In this document: one piece after another, positions 33,639 to 44,469 of the stretch
Position numbering within the stretch: the stretch's first letter is position 1
How the letters are laid out: each line of letters begins with the position of its first letter
Source: Girardinichthys multiradiatus
Lineage: Eukaryota > Chordata > Actinopteri > Cyprinodontiformes > Goodeidae
Assembly (NCBI RefSeq): GCF_021462225.1
Contig: NC_061800.1
Location: 6,458,501-6,522,500 of the forward strand
Direction: 5' to 3'
Length of the DNA: 64,000 bases
The notes under the pieces: generated by a model
What the model was told of the DNA's origin: nothing
Seen by the model: only the letters and a program-made list of their open reading frames with translations
The model's database searches: none
Made by a program: the position numbers and the translations under genes

Positions 33639-34291
33639 TGAAATGTTCAGGACGGAGGACCCAGAATTTCAGCCAGAAACACGATAAATAGTATAATAAA
33701 AAGATTTATTCAGGAGCAGCGCACAGAAACCACCAGCCTGGAAACCGGGATCACTTCATAGAGTTTGTGTAGGGCGGAGGAATAAGAATAGGCTCCTTTG
33801 CGGGATGCGGTCCTGGCGGTCTCTGGACCGGGGGGGCGGTGCAGAACACACCGCTGCCAGATGTCGGATTGCCGACAGGGGGGGAAGATCCAAAAGTCGG
33901 TGTTCGAGGGGCAGAAACTGGGTCAGAAACCAGGGAGGCAGGCTCAGGCAGACTAATCCAGGGGCGAGGCTGGAGGCTTTGGTTGAGAGGCAGAAACAAG
34001 GTAATGATCCAGAGGCGAGAGGCATCCTGTGAGGGCCAGGAAAGACAGGGAAATCCAAGATGCATAACGTGGTCGAAAAACGTGATCAGGCAGGAAGAAA
34101 TGCTGGACATCTACTGGGAGGTTTTCGAAAATCTGGCACTGTCTGCCTGCCTGAGGGCGGTATATAACTGCAGAGAAACAGATGCGTGGCATGACTGTGA
34201 ATGCGCTCCAGCGCAGCAGCAAAAAGGTGAAGCAGATGAGACGATTGCACAAAGACAGAGCAGGGCAGAGCAGGCAGACGGGCCAGAATCA
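33639..34291 (-). mobile_element. Ty3/gypsy 5-prime LTR
   Basis: Read on the minus strand it starts TGATTCTGGCCCGTCTGC at 34291 and ends near 33639. It carries AATAAATC near 33705, close to the end, as expected for a polyadenylation signal in R. Its length is about 650 bp. The adjoining gag confirms the polarity. The conserved start suggests a few bases were lost at the left edge. Several open frames inside it on both strands are incidental. Confidence 0.75.
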
Positions 34292-34314
34292 TAACCGCAG
34301 TGGTGCAATTGGCA

Positions 34315-34592
34315 TGGGCAAAGGTGGCTCAGGTGGTGGGGGTTCGTCCTGTAACTGGTGGGTTCCAATGATTGTTCCATCCGTCTCAGTTGTGGTGTCA
34401 ATGGGCATGCCTTGCCTGTTGATCGTGGTCAGAGGTCCCAGGGCCACTGGTTGCTGTGACTACAATTTAGCCTACCACTGTCATTGTGTGAATAAATGGA
34501 CAGATGACTGATTGTAGTTTAAAGTGCTTTGGATAAAAACGCTATATAGCACTATATTTGATTAAGCACTATACAAGTGCAGGCCATTTTAG
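34315..34592 (+). repeat. tRNA-derived SINE (first type)
   Basis: Related to the copies at 3.3 and 50.8 kb. It has GGTGGCTCAGGTGGTGGGGG (A box), a decayed B box near 34367, GTGGTCAGAGGTCCC, GACTGATTGTAGTTTAAAGTG and a CTATACAAGTGCAGGCCATTTT tail. It begins within about 25 bp of the gypsy LTR edge. Confidence 0.78.
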
Positions 34593-34699
34593 ATTTGAAG
34601 GTTTTTGGCAAAACTATTATGTTTTCTGAAAATAGATCCCAAAGTAAACATATTAAAAGAAAACAGTATTGAACCCAGAATAGAGCCTTGAGGTATCCG

Positions 34700-35090
34700 A
34701 CAGGTTAAATCAGATTATTATTATTTTAATGGACTAAAAAATGACCATGCCTCAGGTATGTCTTTAGCCAATTCGAGGCTGTACCGTTAATGCCGGATAT
34801 TGATCTATGGTATAAAAGACCAAGAGCACGATGACAACCAATTTTCCAGAGTCAGCTGCTAAAAGCAAATCTTTAAAAACCCTCAGCAGAACTGTCTCTG
34901 TGCTGCGGTGTGTTCTAAATCCAGACTGGAATTTTTCTTCAATACCGTTTAACTCCAGAAAAGACTGCAACTGGTTACTGACTAACTTTTCTAAGATTTT
35001 TGATTGGGACACTACCAGACATCACTTGATTAAATTAACAATACAGGATCAAACAGTGTTAAAAAACATCCTTTAAAAGGCCTAATGGAT
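34700..35090 (-). mobile_element. L2-clade LINE reverse-transcriptase fragment
   Basis: The minus-strand frame 35012-34764 reads SKILEKLVSNQLQSFLELNG, then EKFQSGFRTHRSTETVLLRV and KDLLLAADSGKLVVIVLL. This is the N-terminal RT region of L2-like LINEs (finger region up to motif A). Both ends are truncated and no TSD was found. Confidence 0.75.
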
Positions 35091-35560
35091 GATCTACTTC
35101 AGTTAGTGATGACAGTTTAACATTGTTTAATTTCTCACACGAGTATTAACATGAGGTACATGGATCTCTGACGGCAGCGGAAACGTTAGGCCTACTATTA
35201 GAAATCATCTATTTGAAAACCAAAAGAAACATTTTACAGAGTGCTGGTGAGGGTAGATTAGAGGGTTGCTGGGATTATGATTATTGATTAATTAATATTT
35301 ATCAAGAATTATAATTAAAAATCATAATTTGAGAAAATGAATTTCTTAACCAAAAATCCTCATTTATGAATCAAAACCTAGAGATGTCCTCTGGTGTTGT
35401 GATTATGGGCTCAAAGCTCTTTAATGATTACAAATTATTAACCAAACCACAAACTGTCACTGTTTATTCAAACACTTCATCGAACATGGAGGATCTTCAA
35501 CCTTGTTTTGACAGATAAATAACTCTTGCACGAAATAAACACAAACGCTTCTCTTAATTA
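35091..35560. other. AT-rich non-coding sequence
   Basis: Runs such as GATTATTGATTAATTAATAT near 35280 dominate. No coding or repeat call is supported. Confidence 0.4.
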
Positions 35561-35564
35561 TATA

Positions 35565-36487
35565 CAGGGGTTGGACAATGAAACTGAAACACCTGGTTTT
35601 AGACCACAATAACTTATTAGTATGGTGTAGGGCCTCCTTTTGCGGCCAATACAGCGTCAATTCATCTTGGGAATGACATATACAAGTCCTGCACAGTGGT
35701 CAGAGGGATTTTAAGCCATTCTTCTTGCAGGATAGTGGCCAGGTCACTACGTGATACTGGTGGAGGAAAACGTTTCCTGACTCGCTCCTCCAAAACACCC
35801 CAAAGTGGCTCAATAATATTTAGATCTGGTGACTGTGCAGGCCATGGGAGATGTTCAAATTCACTTTCATGTTCATCAAACCAATCTTTCACCAGTCTTG
35901 CTGTGTGTATTGGTGCACTGTCATCCTGATACACGGCAGCGCCTTCAGGATACAATGTTTGAACCATTGGATGCACATGGTCCTCAAGAATGGTTCAGTA
36001 GTCCTTGGCAGTGACGCGCCCATCTAGCACAAGTATTGGGCCATAAGTATGGCAGCCCAAACCATCACTGATCCACCCCCATGCTTCACTCTGGTTATGC
36101 AACAGTCTGGGTGGTATGCTTCTTTGGGACTTCTCCACATTGTAACTCTCCCGGATGTGGGGAAAACAGTAAAGGTGGACTCATCAGAGAACAATACATG
36201 TTTCACATTGTCCACAGCCCAAGATTTGCGCTCCTTGCACCATTGAAACCAACATTTGGCATTGGCATGAGTGACCAAAGGTTTGGCTATAGCAGCCCAG
36301 CCGTGTATATTGACCCTGTGGAGCTCCCGACGGACAGTTCTGGTGAAAACAGGAGAGTTGAGGTGCACATTTAATTCTGCCGTGATTTGGGCATCCGTGG
36401 TTTTATGTTTTTTGGATACAATCCGGGTTAGCACCTGAACATCCCTTTCAGACAACTTCCTCTTGCGTCCACAGTTAATCCTGTTAA
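35565..36487 (-). mobile_element. DD36E Tc1-like transposon, copy 2 (5-prime truncated)
   Basis: The 3-prime end has the intact terminal repeat CAGGGGTTGGACAATGAAAC at 35565, preceded by TA. The other end stops near 36487 inside the transposase gene, with no second terminal repeat, so the promoter side and the first ~50 residues are missing. Confidence 0.88.
35618..36487 (-). pseudogene. DD36E Tc1-like transposase, truncated and interrupted
   Basis: The frame 36503-36024 contributes NRINCGRKRKLSERDVQVL through LFSDEST (first Asp). The frame 35976-35662 contributes YQDDSAPIHT (second Asp) through PDLNIIEPLWGVLEERVRKRF and the C-terminus. Between them lie a short deletion near 36045 and a stop near 36000 (KDY followed by TGA where relatives have CAA). 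A further stop sits at the residue after SFPR. This copy preserves the C-terminal frame lost in copy 1. Confidence 0.87.
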
Positions 36488-36644
36488 TCCCAAAAACCTT
36501 CACCTAACTAACAAGCACTGTTCTACACAAAGGGAATGAAAATGACTACCTAACAATAATAATAAAAGAAAAATATATGTGCATTTAGTGTCTATGAAGA
36601 TCAGACCAGCAGTTTTATGGACAAAATGTGTAATTTGGGTTAAA

Positions 36645-36793
36645 TGGAAAGAGAAGTCCCTGTCCAGGGTGTACCCCGCCTCTCGCCCATAGACTGCTGG
36701 AGATAGGCACCAGCTTCCCCGCAACCCACTATGGAATAAGCAGTAGAAAATGACTGACTGACTGACTGACTGACTGACTGGAAAGAGAAGTCC
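36645..36793 (+). mobile_element. short LINE-type 3-prime insertion with 15-bp TSD
   Basis: TGGAAAGAGAAGTCC occurs at 36645-36659 and 36779-36793. The 119 bp between (36660-36778) read GTGTACCCCGCCTCTCGCCC, then GACTGCTGGAGATAGGCACC, and end in a (TGAC)n run. Exact long TSDs, a heavily 5-prime truncated body and a simple-repeat tail are the signature of target-primed reverse transcription. The body is a dispersed fish repeat tail; a degenerate relative in the opposite orientation lies near 46095-46190. Confidence 0.85.
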
Positions 36794-37395
36794 TCCTGCT
36801 GTGTTGATGTCTCAATTCCAGGGGTCAGCTGATAAAACGGTGAGCTGGGTGCTCTTAGCCACTATCAGCTGATTGCACAAAATCTCGGACAAAGGGTCAT
36901 AAAACTCTGAGGCGGGAACTCAGTGGAAAATCTCCAGCAATATAACTGGAACAAAGAGTGGTCAGACCACAAGGTACAGACCGCAGTTGCTTTGAATGAA
37001 AACTTTTAAAAGTCCAACTTCTAACTCCTGGCTGATTTGAGCTCAGCCAGACAAAACAATAACCACGCACAATTCAGCAGCGCTTGCGCAGCAAATCAAA
37101 ACACCACTCAGCATATTAACTTGTTGAATGCAACAAGTTAATACCTTAGATTAACTACTGGTGATTCTAAATCACCTTCACTATGCCTCATCCTGCCCAG
37201 ACCTCTAAATGCACCTATCCGGTTTAATATAAAAATAACAAAATTACTTTGTCGTTGATTTCTTCTCTCCACCAGTTGAGGATGGATCAGGTCTGACGAA
37301 AAATGAGCGGAGGGGGGACCACGCGTCCGTGATCAAATTAAGGAAAAAAAAAACTAACGGTAACTTCTCATCCGTCTAGGAGGGGAAAAGATGAG
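36794..37395. other. non-coding sequence; small hairpin
   Basis: A hairpin with 11-bp arms (TTAACTTGTTG / CAACAAGTTAA) lies at 37117-37143. No gene is visible. The segment may be part of the LTR-like unit ending at 37761. Confidence 0.35.
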
Positions 37396-37761
37396 GAATC
37401 GTTAAGTCGACTGAATAACAAGGAGGAAACTCATCTCCTTGGAAATTGAACCTCTATAGGTTTTCACCTGCACCAAGTCTCGGCGCAGTCTTCGATCGGC
37501 GAATAAATCTGCTGATCTTCGTGTATCAGACGGATTTCCAGCTTTCAAGCTCTTCCAGGAATGGCCTTGTGGAGCAAAGGTTCGCTTGCGGGCTTTTGTT
37601 TCTCCAGATATTGTCTTTCGTTGTGCTGTCCTGTGAGACAGGCGGGAAATGGCCATGAAACTCTCCATCTCAGCCGGTTTATACTCGCAGTGACGTCAGA
37701 GTTGCGAAATCTGTTGAGCTGCGCATGTCAAAATGTGCGACCAAAATATATGACCCCAACA
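37396..37761 (-). promoter_or_regulatory. LTR-like promoter segment with CRE and TATA
   Basis: On the minus strand the segment starts TGTTGGGGTCATATATTTTG at 37761, resembling an LTR start. It has a perfect CRE palindrome TGACGTCA at 37691-37698 and a TATAAA at 37678-37683 just downstream, in the right order for a promoter. The opposite LTR end and a TSD were not identified. Open frames of up to 88 codons within it are not convincing. Confidence 0.45.
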
Positions 37762-38019
37762 GGGTGATTGACAAGGATTTAAAGCAGTTCAGTGTACTGA
37801 AAAGGAAATGAGGTTTGTAACTGTTATCTGCCACAAGATTTGAAAGATAGTTCAGTTTAACAGACTTTTGGTAGTTCTGAACTTGTTTTAAAAATATCCA
37901 GAGAGACTTGTGTATAGTCTTCTTCCATTTCCGCTCAGCTTATCTGCAGACACATCTAAGAGTGTGAGGAAAGAATGAGGTCCAGAATGTATTCTTTGTT
38001 ACATACAAGGACTGACAGA
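37762..38019. other. non-coding spacer
   Basis: No recognised element lies between the LTR-like segment and the L2 fragment. Confidence 0.3.
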
Positions 38020-38580
38020 CTGGGTTGGCCTTCTATCACCTGAAGAACATTTCCAGGATTAAAGGACTAATGTCCCAGCAGAATCTTGAAACCTCATTGA
38101 TGTGTTTATCTTTAGTTGAACTGATTATTGCAACAGTGTCTTCACAGGTCTGCCTGAAAAATCCATCAGACAGCCACAGATGATCCAGAATGCTGCTGCC
38201 TGCCTCCTCACTAAAACTAAGAAAGTGGAGCATATCAACCCAGCTCTAAAGTCCTTCCACTTGCTCCCTGTATGTCAGAGAACTGATTTTACGATACTTC
38301 TGATAGTTTATAAATCACTGAATTGCTTAGCACATAAATACATTAAAGATTAAAAGGTTAAAACCCCATTTGTTTAGAGTGGCCTTTGACTGTTCTATTT
38401 AAACTATTAGCTAAAACATCATTATTTAATGCTGTAGTCCAACTTTTCTTTACTTTACTTTTTTATGTCACTGCAATGTCTGTTTTAGGTTTTCCTTTGC
38501 TATGCTTTTTTTGGTGAAGCAATTTAAATTGTCTTGTTGTTGAAATGTGCTATACAAATAAACTTGCCTTGCCATTGTTT
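38020..38580 (+). mobile_element. L2-clade LINE 3-prime end
   Basis: Translation in shifting frames gives the C-terminal L2 RT region (HLKNISRIKGL, then IIQNAAA-like SRMLLPASSL and a LPVCQRTDF-like segment). It is followed by a 3-prime UTR ending TGTGCTATACAAATAAACTTGCCTTGCC, the typical fish L2 tail. Stops and frameshifts are frequent. Confidence 0.75.
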
Positions 38581-39559
38581 GTCGATGTTATCACCACGAC
38601 AAGAACTTCCTTTCTTACTTCAAAAAAGGGTATTAAACAGGATGTGACATGCTTAAAGTAATCTGTATTTAAATGTACTATAGTATAATAATATAATTAT
38701 AATATAATTTATATGTGGGGCTCATTGTTGGCCCCAGCCAAAGCAGATGCAGAAAAGCTTTGCATATGTATGAGGAATATGTAGAATGTGTGGCTTCATA
38801 ATCTAAACATCTAGTTTAAATCAAAAATGCATCTGATAAGGACAGGCACAGCCAGTTTTAGAGTCTCTGAACAGAAATATGATCTGTTACTTACTTGTCC
38901 TTTGGATCTAATCCTTCTCAATATGTATATGGCTGTGTAAAAAATCTGTTATGAAATGCAGGCTTCAGAAGAACCATCCCACAGTTGCTACAACAGTTCT
39001 GTCATTGAAGAAAATTAGTTTGACCCACCGCCAACAAATAAAAAGGGGAGGCAAATGGAAAATGATGGGATCGGTATATCTGTATTCACTTGTTTTTGTG
39101 TTACTCCTTTTTTCAAATTTTAATACTTTTTATTTACCTTGTTTTCGTGCGTCATAAACTGTGCCTTTACTCACTGACTGACATAAGTTGGTAGATCTTT
39201 TTTCCATACAAAGTCTTAAAAGAGAATAACTATTTAGGATGTTCATCGGGATGACCAACGACTCTGTGATTAGCCTAAAAAATCCTAAATAATACTGTGA
39301 TTAATTAAAGCTCCATGCTGTTTACAATGAAAATTCATGAATGTGATGCCATCACAGAAGAGCAACTCATCATGGTATATAAAAAAGATGTTACCACAGA
39401 AGCAAATTAATATCATCTGTAAACAATCCAGTGGTTTGAGTTTACAGAATGCCTGAAAGTGTTTCCAGGAACACAATACAGCAGCAATGACCATGGTGTG
39501 AATTTCCTGTCTGCCTCTGCATTCCAGGAGCCCTTTAAAGTTTCAAACATAAAGTTAGC
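38581..39559. other. non-coding sequence without recognised element
   Basis: AT-rich, with no domain-bearing frame. The short frames at 38951-39157 and 39285-39494 are not supported. Confidence 0.4.
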
Positions 39560-40332
39560 TCATAACAGCTGTTATATAGGCTGTAGCACCTTCCTGGAGG
39601 GGGGGCATCGGCCAAGCTGCTGCGGCCAACAACTTAATGCTCACCTTCTACCGATGATAAACTTGGCCCTGTCTTTCAGTGTTTAACCCTGTCTCTCCTA
39701 GACATAGCTACTGGCTGAGCTTCTACTGTGACTAACTGTATGTGATCTCTATCATCCTCTAGACTTGAAAACTGGCCAGAGTTCATATGCTTAGCGGTCT
39801 TCCTCTCCTAGATGAAGCCTCTAAAGGAGCTATAACCATTAATGTTTCACTTTTCTTTCCCATAGAAAGTACTCCTGGATCAGTGCTTTTGTATTCTTTT
39901 TGTGTCTCTTCTCTGTTCTCTCACACCCCCAGTCGGTCGTGGTAGATGGCCACTCACACTGAGCCTGGTTCTGCTGGAGGTTTCTTCCTGTTAAAAGGGA
40001 GTTTTTCCTCTCCACTGTCGCTAGATGCATGCTCAGTATGAGGGATTGCTGTAAAGTCAATGCAAGCAACTGTCCACTGTCTCTACATGCTCATCCATGA
40101 ATGAATGCTACAAGTCACTGACTCGATGCAATCTGCTTGGTTTCTTTAGATAGAAAAACATTTTAACCAATTTGAATAATAAACTGACTCTGACCACGCT
40201 GTTTGATAGTTAGGATTAATTGAAATGTATGAACCAAACTTGAAATTTGGATGATTTGATTGAATTGCCTTTGTAAAGTGCCTTGAGATGACATGTGTTG
40301 TGAGTTGGCACTATATAAATAAAACTGAACTG
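39560..40332 (+). mobile_element. L2-like LINE 3-prime UTR
   Basis: Recognisable blocks in order: CACACCCCCAGTCGGTCGTGG near 39923, GGTTTCTTCCTGTTAAAAGG near 39978, GTGCCTTGAGATGACATGTG near 40278, and a CACTATATAAATAAAACTGA tail. This order is typical of the long 3-prime UTR of fish L2 elements. No RT coding sequence is attached. Confidence 0.75.
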
Positions 40333-42085
40333 AATGTGTGAGTTTCTCTCCATCCATATACCCAATAATCTTAGGTCTCTCCTAAATCTGAGAAATGTAG
40401 TTCTGCAGTTGTTTTGTGAATGGTAAACCCCAATTGATCTGTCCATTTGGAGATCTTACATACAATTAAAATCCCCTGCAATTATTTGTAATCCCGGAAG
40501 TGTGATTATGTACACGACTTGAAATCTGTATGATTCACATGTCTTGTGAATTGGTGCCAGACTGGGCTTGAAAAGACTTAGCCTTAACTATTAATGTTTC
40601 ACCTCTATTTGCCCCCACCATGTATAAAACTGTTTTAATTTCATTTTCTGTGTTTTATGAACATGACTGTTAATTCTTTGTTCTCTGACTGAATTATATT
40701 CATTCTGAATTGGGTATTGCTGTAGTGCTGCTTTTAAGTTCTGGCCAAATAGTTTGCAAAGATGACATTATCATTACAACCACAAAAAACAGCATGATGT
40801 GTTGGTTTTATGTTTGTTTAGGTTTTGAAGATGCATAATAATAAGAAAGTCCAAAGAAAGAAAGTTCATCCTCAAATTCAGGGACTGTTTTTGTTCAGGT
40901 ATTATGTAGCTGCACATGGTATCTTAATATCAAAGATCACTTAAATAGTGAATGTTTATTTTACTTATTTCACTATGTTGCAACATTACAGCAAGAGCTT
41001 TTCTTTCACTATTTCCTGAAGGTTAATCATTCTTGATCTTGGACCAAGTCCATGTTTAATGGCGTTGTTCCCCTGTAAACTTAATCAACCGGTTTTGTTC
41101 TCTGTGCCTTCAACAAGATACAGTTTTTTACCAAATATGCCAAAGCTGTTCATTACAAGTTGACATGTTTTCTTAACATTTTGAAGGATTACTCCTTTTA
41201 CAGGCCAGTTTGAACCCAGAAGAGGATTATTGAACATCACTGTTTTGTCCGGGTGCTACTGTACAACTCCCTATCAATGCACTGTATCTGTTTTGGGCAG
41301 ACTGCCAAAGCCACAGTCTAACAGTGTTATGGGAGAATTTATCTGCAGATGTGCACAAACATCCCACAGTCTACATATTTGCTGACAGGCTGTGAGTTTA
41401 CAGCACTACACAGGGGGAAAACCAGCAGGAGCTGTTTTAATGACGTGAGATTGTAGATATGAAGCCATGTGGATCTGACAAATAGAGAACGTGGCTAAAC
41501 GTAGTCTTCCTGGTAGAGTTGTTGGTGGTTAGGATGTTCTGTGTGGTCGTATCAAGGCCAGCCGAGTAGAAAACTGCTGCTCTGTTCAGAATATTGCATG
41601 CTCTAGCACTGAGATCGAGCTAAAGATCAAATCCGAAGAATGTGTTGCAGCTCAGGTTGGCCTAGATTCACAACCTTGATATTGATTTCCATCTGAGTGT
41701 AATGGGTAGGTTTTGTCATTTGAGTATTGAAAAATAAAACATCACGGTAAATTAGCTGTAGTCTGTGGCCATTATTTTATTTACATTTTCCAACCAGGGC
41801 ATCTTGTTTCGCTCCTTAGACCAGAGAATTGCACAAAGCAGTTGTTCATTCTGTTGTACACAATCAGCTTGAAGCGCTGCAGTGTCATCTACCTTGTGAC
41901 CCGAAATTGCAACATTGCTCCAATTTGTTAAACAATACAAGGATTATAAAAATTTAAAATCAAGATTTAAATAAACAGCCAGGTGGAGTACAGCAGTGAC
42001 CGACCACAGCCCACCAGAAAATCACACAAGCAATCAGAGAAACATATGACAAGCTTATTAGCTTACAAATCAGTCAGTGACAAAC
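40333..42085. other. non-coding sequence without recognised element
   Basis: No gene or repeat is supported. Short frames at 41752-42171 lack motifs. Confidence 0.4.
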
Positions 42086-42089
42086 CAGA

Positions 42090-42190
42090 TGTCCTGGGGC
42101 GACTTTGGGGCAAACTGAAAAGTTGTGGATCTGATTCCAGCTTCCTTCTGCCACATGTAGATGTGCCCTAATCCTAGGTTGCATGCCGAT
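42090..42190 (+). repeat. SINE fragment (second type)
   Basis: A short, diverged piece aligned with the SINE at 7205: GGCGACTTTGGGGCAAACTG, then GTTGTGGATCTGATTCCAGC and CTTCTGCCACATGTAGATGTG. The 3-prime half is missing. Confidence 0.55.
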
Positions 42191-42334
42191 CTGAAAAGCG
42201 ATTAATGAATACTTGATGAATACTTAATGAATAAGCGATGAATTAATATTTGATGAATACTTCTCATGGAAGGTACTGATGTGGTTGAAGTCATTTGTCA
42301 GACAGAACAAAAAGTCCTTTGGTAAACGATATTC

Positions 42335-42840
42335 TGTTTGAGCCTTGTGCAGTCAGGCATGGTGTTCCACAAGGCTCAGTTTTAGGTCCCCTGCTTTTTT
42401 CACTCTGTCTTGCACCACTTGGTTAATTACTACATGCTTTGGGAATTGGTTTTCACTGGTATGCTTGCAAATATATATGGATGTAATTTTTGATAAAGGG
42501 TTTAGGTGTAGGGTTAGGGTTAGGGCTGACCCTAACTTAAGGTCTGTCTTTCAGCTGATACGAATTGGTTCTGAGAGAATTTCCTATCACTTAACTGCAA
42601 AGACAGAGATGATGATCATTGGACCTCAAACATTTTTGACAATGTTTCTTTTGATAACTGTGTTGTACTATGTAATAACAGAATGAAAAATCTTGGTGTT
42701 ATATTTGATCAGACCGTTGAGCACACCTACCCAAGCACATTCGGTAGGTGTCAAGAGTGTCCATTTTTCATCTCAGAAGAATTGCTAAGATCAGGTCTAT
42801 CCTGTCATTTGTGATTGCGATTGGATGAATGGGGTTGTAG
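42335..42840 (+). mobile_element. L2-clade LINE RT fragment
   Basis: GTCAGGCATGGTGTTCCACA near 42352 encodes the RHGVPQGSVLGPLLF motif B of L2-like RT. Later pieces give KTEMMIIGPQ (near 42600) and a LGVIFDQ-like segment near 42695. A small deletion or insertion with a telomere-like GGGTTAGGG patch interrupts the YADD region at about 42480-42535. Non-functional. Confidence 0.68.
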
Positions 42841-42929
42841 CAGTGGCGATTGCTCTAAGACTGCAAGGGAAGCTCAGCTTCCCATAAAATGTCAAAAAAT
42901 AAGTTATCAAATATATACTGTTGTGTGTA

Positions 42930-44092
42930 CCGTATTTTCCGCACTATAAGGCGCACCGGATTATAAGGCACACCTTCAATGAATGGCCTATTTTAGAACT
43001 TTTTTCCTATATAGGGCGCACCGGATTATAAGGCGCATAGAATAGAAGCTACTGCAGTCAAACGTTTCACTGGGGTTGCGTTATGCATCCACTAGATGGA
43101 GCTGTGCTGAAGAGAATGTCAACAAAACAGTCAGATAAGTCAGTCAGTCAAACTTTATTAATACACTACAAACCAGCGTTCTGATAACTCCGTTCACTCT
43201 CATGGTAAGGTCTCCTCTACATAGAATTCTATTGAATAGAGCCAACCGCACGTTAGGAATGCATTGGAGTCTATGAAGTTGAAGTTGAAATCAAACGTTA
43301 GTTAAAACGTGAAAGGGAACTTTTCCCTGATTCAGTAAACACGTAAAAGAAACAGTTTGATGCACTAAATCAAACGTTAGTACTGTTAACCTTTCCTGTT
43401 TCTGTCCCCTGACCGTAGTCTGATGACACAGGGGAGACGCTTTCTCCAGGGCCGAAGTTACTAGTTTCCTCGGGGTTAACTCCCTCACTCATACATTGCT
43501 GAGTTGAGCATGAAGAAACAGCATCAAAACAATGAGTTGTTGACGAGATTCGGAGTTCTTTTTAATGACTTTGCAGCACGTAAAAACACAGGGCTTACAG
43601 ACTCATACACCGCTGCTCCGGTCGCCGTCTCTACCCACCCCACACACACAATAATACCGACGTCACTCCTTCACTCTTGATTCTCAGCTACGGCAGCACA
43701 CAGCGCCACCTCTGTCCGGAGGAGTAATGTCAACATCTTCCATACACACACACGAAACATACACACCCCACACACTGAGTTTCTAATCACATAGAGTTCA
43801 GGCAATTCCTGCAAAAGTACATTCAAACGTTGTACACACACAAGTGGTGTTGGACTAGGAGTAAGCACAGTACAAGTGTTTACCGCTATTACTTCGGCGA
43901 CACCCCTGACTATGGTAGCCGTAATGCTGCAAGCGTACTGAAACATTTTGACAGAGCGCCGTGTACAACCAGTATGGATCAACCAATTAACCAATTGATC
44001 CATATATAAGGCGCTCCGGATTACAAGGCACACTGTCATTTTTTGAAAAAATTAAAGGTTTTTAAGTGCGCCTTATAGTGCGGAAAATACGG
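42930..44092. mobile_element. TA-flanked element with CCGTATTTTCCGC terminal repeats
   Basis: The left end CCGTATTTTCCGCACTATAA at 42930 and its reverse complement ending at 44092 are exact for 27 bases, with TA on both sides (42928-42929, 44093-44094). The sub-unit CGCACCGGATTATAAGGC recurs near each end (42951, 43018; inverted-like CTCCGGATTACAAGGC near 44013). No transposase is present. A 122-codon minus frame at 43671-44039 has no recognisable domain. TA duplication suggests the Tc1/mariner/pogo superfamily, but the family is not certain. Confidence 0.8.
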
Positions 44093-44469
44093 TACATGTC
44101 ATTGACTAAATATGCACTACAACGCGTTCAACTTTTGTTCAGAATCAGCATATTATCACTGGTAACGACACGGCTTTCCTCTCTCTCATTCCCGTAGCTT
44201 CACAGTGTTTTAAACAGTGAGTTCAACAGCGAAGCAAAAGTGCTGGACTTTGTCCCGCCCATCAGACCCTCAGCGTCTCTGGGGCTCTATGGGGCAGCCT
44301 CTTGATGCCCTTATTAAAGTAAAAAATTTACCACGCAAAATGATAATAGTAAATTTTTATTATTTATCCTTTGTTTAACCTTTTACTCCTCACCCCAACC
44401 CCCCAATCACAAATGTTGTATTATGAATGCCTTCATCCATCTATTCATTTTCTTCTCCTACATCATATA

